DNA of 30,346 nucleotides from CAZKEW01 sp964580435 (lineage in GTDB: Bacteria > Acidobacteriota > Aminicenantia > Aminicenantales > UBA8522), in NCBI GenBank assembly GCA_964580435.1, contig CAZOKP010000026.1, positions 1-30,346 of the forward strand. Direction: 5' to 3'. Both the position numbers and the translations under genes were made by a program. This document shows positions 23,498 through 30,346 of this stretch, piece by piece (the stretch's first letter is position 1; every line of letters starts with the position of its first letter). The notes beneath the pieces were generated by a model. That model searched no databases and was not told the origin of the DNA. It saw only the letters and a list, made by a program, of their open reading frames with translations.

Positions 23498-26008
23498 TCA
23501 GCGGGAGATTTTTTTTGCCGCTTTGCCCGGTTGTTCCACGGGCCGGATTTTCCGGTTGAAAAGCGGGTCGAATTTCGCATTTCCATCGACATCCACGAAC
23601 ACAGGATTGGTTAGAGCATAGGGAAGCGTTCCGTTTTTGAGAAAGCCGCTCGAAGACGGCTCTTGGAGCACGGGGAAAAGCGTCTTTTTGCCCAGAACCT
23701 CGACACAGATGTAAGTGTCTCTGTTTAAGGTTAAGCTGATCTCTTTCTCGAATGTTACGCCCGAAGTCGTCTGATTGGGTACAGGAAAGATGTATTTTCT
23801 TTCTCCGTTGAGGATGAGCCGGAGCTCATCCACATCCACCCACGGAGCGCTTTGGATGTCGACCCGGATATCTACTTTCCCGTCACTGGCGGGGACGAGG
23901 TCGCCCGAAGAATACCGGCCGTTAACCTTAAACTCGACAATGGGGCCGTTGGTGACAAAGGCGCGGCCTTTTTTCAAGGCTTGGGTGATGGCGCCGCTGT
24001 CCAAGCGGTTGCCCTTCTCTCCGTCGTAGAAAACGTACGTCCTCGAAGAGCCGGTTTCATCCTTGTCGATGCCGTGAGCGTCCGAAGCCCCGACGATGGG
24101 GAAATAATATCCCCTGTTGAGGAGGTGAAACCAGTCCTCGATGGCCGCCGCGTTGGAGGAATAAAAATAGGGACCGTTGAGGACCTCGAGGAGGTCGAAA
24201 TTGAGATTGAACGCGCTTAAGGCCGTAGCTGCCGATTCCGGGTCAAGATAGAGATTGTTGAAATACCCCAGGTCTCCGGCGCGGGGGTGGTTGACCTCGA
24301 GGACGGCCGCGGGATTTTTTTTTCGGCTGGCAAGGAACAATGGAGACGCCTCATCGGCAGCAGCAAGGATGGCGCCGTTGCCTTGCTCGCCCGGGCGAAA
24401 TGCCATGGGATAGGTATTGTAATGCATGACATCGGCGACAGTGACCTCGCTGCCGAAGATGACGGCGAGCTCATCGCCGAGTTCGAGCTTTTTTAAGACC
24501 TCTGAATAATCGGTGACGGTGTTATGGTCGGTAGCAACGATGGCCTCGAGGCCTTCGGCCACCGCCGCTTTGATTCTTTCTGAGATGGAGACATAACCAT
24601 CTGATCTTAGCGTGTGCATGTGAGGGTCAAGAGCGATAAGTCCTTGCGTGTCCACGGCGTGATCAACGATAAGGTCAATTTCGCGGCTCTCTTCTTCCAC
24701 CACCTCGATGGCCCTCAGGTCGATCGTATGCTCGGGGCCGTGGGAAGCACAGACCAGATAGGTGCCCACCGGAAGATTGACCTCCAGCCCCTCCCGGCCG
24801 GGGAAGCAGGAATTCTTGAATCGCTCCCAGCTCCGTCCCGTCTCGACCGGGTTATCGGGCTGGAAATAGGGGGACCCGGTGGGGGCCAGGCCCATAAACG
24901 TGACCTTGCCCGGAAGGGATTCGCCGCGGCTGTTTTTGACCCGGACTTTGACCATGCCCAGAGGAGGATTCTCGAGGTTGCAGGAATTTTTCTCTCCCGG
25001 CTTGACCTCCATAAGCTCATCGACTATGGCGGGAAAGAAGTTGGCCTGGAAGCGGTAGATCCCCGGAGGAAGGGGGACTTCCGTTGAGAGAGGCTTTTCC
25101 AGGATGGCGCGGAAAAAGACGGACGAGGTCAGCGCTTCTCTGACCACAAGTTCCATCCAGTCGCCGCTGAAATTTTTGCAAGAGACAACCGCCTTCGCCG
25201 GTTTCGTGTCCAGGATCTCGTAGATATTTTCGAGAAGGCTAAAAGAGGAGGCATCCGTGAGCAATACATACCGGAGCTTGCATTCTTCTCCGGGGCCGAG
25301 CTTGCCCGGGAAGCGGGATTCCTCGTCATCTTCTTCAACGGGATTAAAGCTGATCCAACCCAAAGAATGTCCCTTTTTCTGATAGACGCGGAAATTCAAA
25401 TTTGGAAATTTCTTTTCATTATACGGGTTGAAATAGTAGCGGTCATAAGCATCAAAAAAGAGAGAGTAACTCAAATCCTCGAAAGCGACCTTTCCCGCGT
25501 TTGCAATTGTGGACGTGATGTCCACCCGCCCTTTTTCGGGAGAGAAGAGGTAAGTCGTCTTGACCTGGGCTTTTCGTCCCTCTTTATCCTCAAAAAAACC
25601 CCGGGCTTCAAACCCGGCCTCGGCCCTTTCTGCGCCGGCTTTGATCTGTTCAACCTTGGAATAGACAACATAATGGGTTTTGTCCTTGACCCTCAGGACC
25701 GGGGACCCGATGTTCAGGTCGCTGGCCAGGTTTTTCCCTGCGGGAACAAAGCTAAGGATGCTTCCCATGGCATTTCCATAGGGGTAATTTGCGCTGGTGA
25801 TAAGCAGCCTCGGAGAGGCGCCGATCAGAGCATAGGTCCGGCCGTCTGCAAGCAGGATATCTCCCCTTTGACCGAGCGAGCAGAAGGGCTCGGGCAGGTC
25901 TGCCGGGCTCTGGATGATCTTGACTTCAAAGCCTGCCCGGAGGAGAAGAGGCGATGCCAGGAGGAAAAGAATGACTAAGGCGCAGGGATTTTTCTTGAAG
26001 GCGTTCAT
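23498..26008 (-). CDS. Exported CehA/McbA-type PHP-domain metallohydrolase
   Basis: An 836-residue secreted protein. Residues 1-26 are a signal peptide. About 27-460 is beta-rich, with segments like VKVRVKNSRGESLPGKVTF that look like carboxypeptidase-regulatory-type folds. The PHP domain follows with all metal motifs: HMH (463-465), TDHN (493-496), GSE (519-521), NHPR (573-576) and SDAH (642-645). The last 150 residues look like another beta domain. CehA and McbA hydrolyse carbamate or amide bonds, but related exported proteins are unassigned, so the substrate is open. ATG 26008 is chosen over the upstream frame because GGAG lies six bases before it and it begins the signal. Confidence 0.85.
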   Translation of the reverse strand: MNAFKKNPCALVILFLLASPLLLRAGFEVKIIQSPADLPEPFCSLGQRGDILLADGRTYALIGASPRLLITSANYPYGNAMGSILSFVPAGKNLASDLNIGSPVLRVKDKTHYVVYSKVEQIKAGAERAEAGFEARGFFEDKEGRKAQVKTTYLFSPEKGRVDITSTIANAGKVAFEDLSYSLFFDAYDRYYFNPYNEKKFPNLNFRVYQKKGHSLGWISFNPVEEDDEESRFPGKLGPGEECKLRYVLLTDASSFSLLENIYEILDTKPAKAVVSCKNFSGDWMELVVREALTSSVFFRAILEKPLSTEVPLPPGIYRFQANFFPAIVDELMEVKPGEKNSCNLENPPLGMVKVRVKNSRGESLPGKVTFMGLAPTGSPYFQPDNPVETGRSWERFKNSCFPGREGLEVNLPVGTYLVCASHGPEHTIDLRAIEVVEEESREIDLIVDHAVDTQGLIALDPHMHTLRSDGYVSISERIKAAVAEGLEAIVATDHNTVTDYSEVLKKLELGDELAVIFGSEVTVADVMHYNTYPMAFRPGEQGNGAILAAADEASPLFLASRKKNPAAVLEVNHPRAGDLGYFNNLYLDPESAATALSAFNLNFDLLEVLNGPYFYSSNAAAIEDWFHLLNRGYYFPIVGASDAHGIDKDETGSSRTYVFYDGEKGNRLDSGAITQALKKGRAFVTNGPIVEFKVNGRYSSGDLVPASDGKVDIRVDIQSAPWVDVDELRLILNGERKYIFPVPNQTTSGVTFEKEISLTLNRDTYICVEVLGKKTLFPVLQEPSSSGFLKNGTLPYALTNPVFVDVDGNAKFDPLFNRKIRPVEQPGKAAKKISR

Positions 26009-26063
26009 TTTTTCTCCATGAGAAAAGGATGGGCTTCGAGTGCCGCCCAAAAAATGAAGCACC

Positions 26064-26069
26064 ATTATA
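26064..26069 (-). promoter_or_regulatory. Extended -10 element of the PHP hydrolase gene
   Basis: On the minus strand TGATATAAT gives a consensus -10 with the TGn extension, 55 bp before the start codon. No good -35 is needed for such promoters, and none is obvious. Confidence 0.5.
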
Positions 26070-26075
26070 TCACAT

Positions 26076-26104
26076 TTGCATTAGAGGAGAGGTTCCGATA
26101 AAAT
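26076..26104 (+). promoter_or_regulatory. Promoter of the COG3375-like gene and downstream operon
   Basis: TTGCAT at 26076-26081 and TAAAAT at 26099-26104 are 17 bp apart, nearly back to back with the extended -10 of the divergent PHP gene. Confidence 0.45.
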
Positions 26105-26151
26105 CCCTTCTTAAAAATGGTGGCAGTCACAGAAATTAACGTGCGCTTTGG

Positions 26152-27156
26152 ATGAAAAACCTGAAGAAAATCATCACCCTCACGGGCAAGAAGTTTCTGC
26201 TCAAGGTGGAAACGTCCCCTGATCATGAGGACTATGCCAAATATGAAACCCTGAGAAATGAGATCTGGGGATTTCCCGAGGATTACCTCCCGGGGCCGCG
26301 AAACCTGATGTGCGAGAATTTCCTCCATGATGGAAGCGCTCTATTTATCGCCGCCTACAGCGAGCAGCCGGAGGGAAAGCTCGACGACCACCCGGCCCAT
26401 TTTGTCGGATTTTCCTACGGGTTTGTCGGGGTCAAGGACAAGGACATCGCCTTCCACAGCCTGAAGAATCTTTGGTTCTATTCCCAGTACACAGGAGTTA
26501 AAGAACAGTTCCGCGAGTCCGGGCTCGGTAGCGCCCTCAAGGAGTTCCAGAGGGAGACGGTCGCGGACGGGCTCGGGATTGACACGATCACCTGCACCTT
26601 CGATCCTCTGACCGGCGTCAACGCCTGGAGAAATGTGCACCATTTTGGGATGGACGTTTTGGAGTATAAGGTTGCGACATACGGAGAGTACGGCGGGCTG
26701 CTCAACCGGATGGATGTTCCGAGCGACAGGTTTTTCATGGCCTGGGACCTGAAGAAGAAAGTGAAGCGGCCGGCCAGAGCCTATGACCTTCTTATCTCCG
26801 AATCAAGGCTTGTGGTCGAGGCTGAGGAAAAGATAGTTGAAGGCCGAAGCGGGCCCGTCCAGCTCGAAATCATCACCGCTGCTGACCCGCACAAGGCGGA
26901 GAAGTTCCTGTTTGTCCGGATCCCGCGGGACTTTTATCTCATGCTCCGGGAGACGGATGTCGATGACGAGAACGTCCGGCGGATCCCTCTCGAGTGGCGG
27001 CTCGAGACGAGAAAAGTCTTCGAGACTCTCTTTAGGAGAGGATACAAGATCGTGGATTTTTTCCGGACAAGGGATGAGCCCGGGGGAAATTTTTATGTCC
27101 TCCGGAAAGAAGGAGGGAAGAAGACGAAGAAAGGAGATGAAGATGAAAAAAATTAG
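26152..27156 (+). CDS. GNAT-superfamily protein, COG3375-like
   Basis: A 334-residue protein resembling the predicted GNAT acetyltransferases of COG3375. The N-terminal part has the pattern YAKYETLRNEIWGFPEDYLPG, then HFVGFSYGF, a surface-matching block LWFYSQYTGVKEQFRESGLGSALKEFQRE (cofactor loop FRESGLGSAL) and ITCTFDPLTGVNAWRN; the last is a hallmark of this group. The C-terminal third is more variable and ends in a lysine-rich tail. The substrate is unknown. No clear ribosome site precedes ATG 26152. The ferritin-like gene overlaps its 3' end by 14 bases. Confidence 0.75.
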   Translation: MKNLKKIITLTGKKFLLKVETSPDHEDYAKYETLRNEIWGFPEDYLPGPRNLMCENFLHDGSALFIAAYSEQPEGKLDDHPAHFVGFSYGFVGVKDKDIAFHSLKNLWFYSQYTGVKEQFRESGLGSALKEFQRETVADGLGIDTITCTFDPLTGVNAWRNVHHFGMDVLEYKVATYGEYGGLLNRMDVPSDRFFMAWDLKKKVKRPARAYDLLISESRLVVEAEEKIVEGRSGPVQLEIITAADPHKAEKFLFVRIPRDFYLMLRETDVDDENVRRIPLEWRLETRKVFETLFRRGYKIVDFFRTRDEPGGNFYVLRKEGGKKTKKGDEDEKN

Positions 27157-27664
27157 CCAGGACGTCAAGACGCTGATCCAAGACGCGATCAAACTGGAGA
27201 TCAACGGGCAGGCCTTTTTTAACAAGGCTGCCGAGATTACCCACAACGACCTCGGAAAGAAGATGTTCGTCCGGCTGGCGCAGGAGGAAGTCAAGCATCT
27301 GGACACCTTCAGCCGCTTGTTCAGCACCATCATCGGGACCGAGGACTGGAAAAAACAGGTCAGGAGAGAAGAGTTGAAGGGTCCGTCGGCCGTCATCGAT
27401 GAGCTGGCGCAGAGGATGAAAAGAGCCGAGGGGCAGAGTGAGGTCGAGGCCATTAGGATTGGCATGGAGCTGGAGCAAAAAGCCGTGGACTTCTTCACGA
27501 AATCCGCCGGGACCATGGACGATCCCGAGGCCAAAAAGATTTTTGAAAAGATCGCCGACGAGGAAAGGTTTCATTATGACCTCCTCCTGGCCCAGCATGA
27601 TTCTGTGACCGGCTCGGGCTTCTGGCTCGACAGCTCCGAATTCCAGATGGATGGGAAATACTAA
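27143..27664 (+). CDS. Ferritin-like (rubrerythrin-type) diiron protein
   Basis: A 173-residue four-helix protein. Diiron ligand candidates are Glu19 (KLEINGQAFF), Glu49 and His52 (QEEVKHLDTF), Glu109 or Glu111 (GMELEQKAVDFF), and Glu141 with His144 (DEERFHYDLL). It matches rubrerythrin without the rubredoxin tail, ending in GFWLDSSEFQMDGKY. In anaerobes such proteins reduce peroxide or store iron; the rubredoxin partner is not here. ATG 27143 is chosen over 27137 because AAAGGAG then sits six bases away. It overlaps the upstream gene by 14 bases and the ABC gene by 14 bases, so all are one transcript. Confidence 0.88.
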   Translation: MKKISQDVKTLIQDAIKLEINGQAFFNKAAEITHNDLGKKMFVRLAQEEVKHLDTFSRLFSTIIGTEDWKKQVRREELKGPSAVIDELAQRMKRAEGQSEVEAIRIGMELEQKAVDFFTKSAGTMDDPEAKKIFEKIADEERFHYDLLLAQHDSVTGSGFWLDSSEFQMDGKY

Positions 27665-28361
27665 GGTCTATTCCCAGCTTATTCGGGTCGATAGACTCAC
27701 CAAGGTCTACGCCTCAGGAAAGATCCGGGTCACGGCCCTCGACGAAGTCAGCCTCGAGTTTGAAGAAGGTCTTTTTGCCGCAATCACGGGGGCCTCGGGT
27801 TCGGGGAAATCCACCCTGCTCAACCTCCTCGGCGGCCTGGACACGCCGACGTCGGGGACCATCGAAGTCAAGGGAAAGAGAATCTCTGACATGGGGAAAT
27901 ACGAGCTTGCTCTCTACCGTCGCTACGGTGCGGGGATGATCTTCCAGTCTTTCAACCTGATTTCCAGCCGTACCGCCCTCGAGAACGTCGAGCTTCCGCT
28001 CGTCTTTTCCGGCGCCCTGAAAAAAGAAAGGAGAGAAAGGTCCAAAGAAATGCTGGATAGGGTCGGACTCTCGCACCGGCTCGGCCACCGCCCTCCCGAA
28101 CTCTCCGGCGGTGAGCAGCAAAGAGTGGCCATCGCGAGGGCGCTCGTTAACAGGCCTCAGCTGCTGTTGGCCGATGAACCAACTGGAAACCTGGATAGCC
28201 GCATTTCCCTGGAGATCGTCGAGCTTCTGGCCGAACTCAACCGGAGCCAAGGCTTGACCGTGATTATGGTTTCGCACGAGGAGGCCCTGGCCGCAGAGTT
28301 TGCTAGAAAAATCATCCGCCTCCAGGATGGCCAGGTTATGGCTGAGGAAGAACGAAGATGA
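27651..28361 (+). CDS. MacB/LolD-type ABC transporter ATPase
   Basis: A 236-residue ATP-binding subunit. Walker A is GASGSGKST (47-55), the Q-loop is MIFQSFNL (96-103), the signature is LSGGEQQRVAIARAL (151-165), Walker B is LLLADEPTGNLD (171-182) and the switch His lies in VSHEEA. The sequence is of the MacB/LolD/FtsE class, which powers mechanical work on periplasmic substrates rather than true transport through the membrane. It is translationally coupled to the permease gene by an ATGA overlap. The ATG sits inside the end of the ferritin-like gene with a weak ribosome site. Confidence 0.93.
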   Translation: MGNTKVYSQLIRVDRLTKVYASGKIRVTALDEVSLEFEEGLFAAITGASGSGKSTLLNLLGGLDTPTSGTIEVKGKRISDMGKYELALYRRYGAGMIFQSFNLISSRTALENVELPLVFSGALKKERRERSKEMLDRVGLSHRLGHRPPELSGGEQQRVAIARALVNRPQLLLADEPTGNLDSRISLEIVELLAELNRSQGLTVIMVSHEEALAAEFARKIIRLQDGQVMAEEERR

Positions 28362-29719
28362 GGCTCGCCGACCACATCCAGTTCTCCTTCTCCAACCTCT
28401 GGAAGAGCAAACTCCGCACCTTTCTGACTACTTTTGGCGTGACCATCGGCATCGGGGCCCTCGTCTCCATGATTTCGTTCGGCAGGGGGATGCAAAAGAA
28501 CGTGACGGAAAGATTCAAGGCCCTGGACCTGTTTAATTCCATTACAGTTCTTCCAGGCGGGTTTATGGCTGAGCGCGGAACTCATGACCCCGATGAACGG
28601 AGACCCGACAGCCCGCCGAGCGGCAAAGCGCAGAGCATCTTGGATGATCAGGCAGCGGAAAAAATCGCCGGGCTAAAAGGCGTGGAGATGGTCTTCCCCG
28701 AGGTCCGTATCCCGGCGCTCGTCAAGTTGGATGAAAAAGAAGAGTTCCGGTTGATCCAGGTGATCCCGGCTAACGTGGCTGCGTCCAAGTTGGTAACGTA
28801 TCGCGCCGGCAAACCCTACGGCTCTGATGATGAAAATTCCGTTGTGGTCTCGACTTCGCTTCTCCGTCAATTCAACATCAACGATGCCCGGTCGGCCGTG
28901 GGTAGGGTTCTGGTCATCTCGTCGATCGCATTCGACTTCTCCGTTTTAAATCCCGAAGACTTGACGGCCGTGCTTCGAGGAGAAAAGCTTCCTTTTTCCA
29001 GGGAAGATTATAAGCTGACTATCGCCGGAGTCGCGGAAAACTTAGGCCTGGGTGGGCCAATTCCTATCCAAAGCGACATTTATATTCCTCCGGGGGCAGC
29101 CCGCAAAATGAAACGGCTGCCCTTCAGCAATATTTGGGATGTGTTCCGGGCGCAGGAGGGGAGGCTCGGGTATTCGGCCTTGAACGTTAGGCTCTCTTCG
29201 CCCAAGTTTGTCGACCCGGTGAAGAAAGAAATCCAGGAGATGGGGTTTGAGACATTCGCCCTGGCCGACCAGTTCCAGGACATTCAGAGAGGCTTTCTGG
29301 TCTTGGACATGATCCTGCTTGCGGTTGGCATGATTGCCATCGTCGTCGCCTCGCTTGGAATCATCAACACCATGGTGATGTCCATCCTGGAAAGGTATAA
29401 CGAGATTGGGATCATGAAGGCCGTGGGAGCCAGCGACGGCGACATCAAGAAGATCTTTTTCTTTGAATCAACCGCCATCGGGCTCTTAGGCGGCCTCTTT
29501 GGCTTGGCCTTAGGCTGGGTGACGAGCGGGATCATCAACCGCGTCGTCAATTATTTTCTAGCCAAACAGGGGGTTCCGTTCATCAACTACTTCAGCTTTC
29601 CATTGTGGGTATGCCTGGGCGCCGTGGCGTTTTCGGTGGCAGTCAGTCTTGTCTCCGGAATCTATCCGGCTTGGCGTGCGGCGCGAGTTGACCCGGTGCG
29701 GGCCCTCCGCCACGACTGA
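28358..29719 (+). CDS. MacB-type ABC transporter permease (FtsX/MacB_PCD)
   Basis: A 453-residue permease with the MacB topology: one helix near the N-terminus (about 21-41), a large periplasmic domain (about 42-305) and three C-terminal helices (about 310-335, 363-390 and 412-435). The start RLADHIQFSFSNLWKSKLRTFLTTFGVTIGI is typical, as is the end GIYPAWRAARVDPVRALRHD. With the ATPase it should form an exporter or lipoprotein-handling machine; no membrane-fusion or outer-membrane partner is encoded here, so the cargo is open. The ATG overlaps the ATPase stop. Confidence 0.93.
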   Translation: MRLADHIQFSFSNLWKSKLRTFLTTFGVTIGIGALVSMISFGRGMQKNVTERFKALDLFNSITVLPGGFMAERGTHDPDERRPDSPPSGKAQSILDDQAAEKIAGLKGVEMVFPEVRIPALVKLDEKEEFRLIQVIPANVAASKLVTYRAGKPYGSDDENSVVVSTSLLRQFNINDARSAVGRVLVISSIAFDFSVLNPEDLTAVLRGEKLPFSREDYKLTIAGVAENLGLGGPIPIQSDIYIPPGAARKMKRLPFSNIWDVFRAQEGRLGYSALNVRLSSPKFVDPVKKEIQEMGFETFALADQFQDIQRGFLVLDMILLAVGMIAIVVASLGIINTMVMSILERYNEIGIMKAVGASDGDIKKIFFFESTAIGLLGGLFGLALGWVTSGIINRVVNYFLAKQGVPFINYFSFPLWVCLGAVAFSVAVSLVSGIYPAWRAARVDPVRALRHD

Positions 29720-29997
29720 AGTATACAACCGGTTCCGCTGGCAAATTTATGAGAAATTCGTTTTCGCCTGGGCTAGCTGAATGAGCGTTTAGGGGCCAAT
29801 TTCGCCCCCTCCCAGCGTCATGGATGATAAATCGTATAAGATGGGATGTCAAGTTGCGCTTGATACAGCAGTAGGCGCGCTCAGAAGGCCCAGGAAGGCG
29901 CAAAAGCATGGTACGCTTGGAGGTCTCCCCTTGTGGAAAAAGACATTTATCCTGATGCCGTGGTAAAATAAGATGAGCTTTGAATGGAGGATCGGCC

Positions 29998-30346
29998 ATG
30001 TGGAAGAAAGTCAGTTTTTTTCTTTGTTGTCTTTCTTTTGTCCTTTTCGGGGGAGACTCAGTCAAGCCGTGGAAAGACGTAACTCCGGCTGAAAAAGCCA
30101 AGCTCTCAGCGTATCTTAAGTCTCATTGGATGAGTCCGGAGGATTATGTCGTGTCGAAGTTTCGCACTTATGATGTGGTGTTTATCGGAGAATACCATCG
30201 CATCAAACATGATGTGGAGCTTATTCATCGGCTTATCCCACGGCTTTATCAGGCCGGAATTTATAGCCTGGGCATCGAATTCGCTTGCTCCGAATTCCAG
30301 GATCAAGCGGATCAGCTTGTTACGGCGCCGGAATATGATGCCGATC
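29998..30346 (+). CDS. ChaN/Tiki-like secreted protein, 5' part only
   Basis: An open frame runs from ATG 29998 off the right edge, giving at least 116 residues. TGGAGG lies seven bases upstream. Residues 1-18 are a signal-like segment (MWKKVSFFLCCLSFVLFG). VFIGEYHRIKHDVELIHRLIP and YSLGIEFACSE follow; the pattern GE-x-H, a second His six residues on, and a later G-x-E is that of the ChaN/EreA/TraB (Tiki) superfamily, which includes haem-binding lipoproteins and putative proteases. Which member it is cannot be decided from this fragment. The 278 bp before it holds only a possible TAAAAT -10 near 29964. Confidence 0.65.
   Translation, partial: MWKKVSFFLCCLSFVLFGGDSVKPWKDVTPAEKAKLSAYLKSHWMSPEDYVVSKFRTYDVVFIGEYHRIKHDVELIHRLIPRLYQAGIYSLGIEFACSEFQDQADQLVTAPEYDAD

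Noticed and set aside
29792..29808. GGGGC/GCCCC hairpin after the MacB permease gene
   Set aside because: Short stem with no T-run; it could form by chance in G+C-rich DNA.

Overview
The window looks like chromosomal DNA of an uncultured, anaerobic, Gram-negative-type bacterium. G+C is moderately high by eye, genes are packed on both strands, and many start codons overlap the preceding stop. The mix of secreted M14 peptidase, CehA-type PHP hydrolase, GH20-like lipoprotein, DUF2284 and class III ribonucleotide reductase would fit Candidatus Aminicenantota (OP8). That placement is an inference from gene content; no rRNA or marker gene is present to confirm it. I recognised no tRNA, rRNA, CRISPR array or intact transposon, and no gene-free stretch exceeds 300 bases.

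Region 1 (84-3899) holds a membrane-anchored amidase divergent from an MFSD1-like transporter, which is translationally coupled to a HAD phosphatase. Region 2 (about 3900-6663) is the most interesting part. An A+T-rich stretch carries a small cupin gene, followed by a MarR-type regulator with paired cysteines and then hgcA and hgcB, the corrinoid protein and ferredoxin that methylate mercury. The MarR promoter carries two abutting perfect 17-bp palindromes that look like its operator. Repeat-like sequences lie on both sides of this block.

Region 3 (6787-11067) has a YjbQ-family protein facing away from an anaerobic dNTP operon: nrdD, a CxxC redoxin, nrdG, dut and a small DUF6132 membrane protein. 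Two NrdR-box-like sites lie exactly 32 bp apart downstream of its promoter. Region 4 (11128-17796) has a DUF2284/M14 carboxypeptidase pair on the minus strand, a SpoU-type RNA methyltransferase with an OsmC protein on the plus strand, and then divergent sppA and GH20-like genes.

Region 5 (17837-20632) is a three-gene overlapping minus-strand operon: a PaaK/CapK-like adenylate-forming enzyme, a GNAT-like acyltransferase and a methyltransferase. It looks like a small-molecule or surface-polymer modification cassette. Region 6 (20905-26008) has a membrane protein with a degenerate HD-GYP domain, a DUF429 protein, a diacylglycerol-kinase-family lipid kinase and a large exported PHP hydrolase. Region 7 (26152-29719) is a plus-strand run of overlapping genes: a COG3375-like acetyltransferase, a ferritin-like protein and a MacB-type ABC exporter pair. 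A ChaN/Tiki-like secreted protein begins at 29998 and runs off the right edge.
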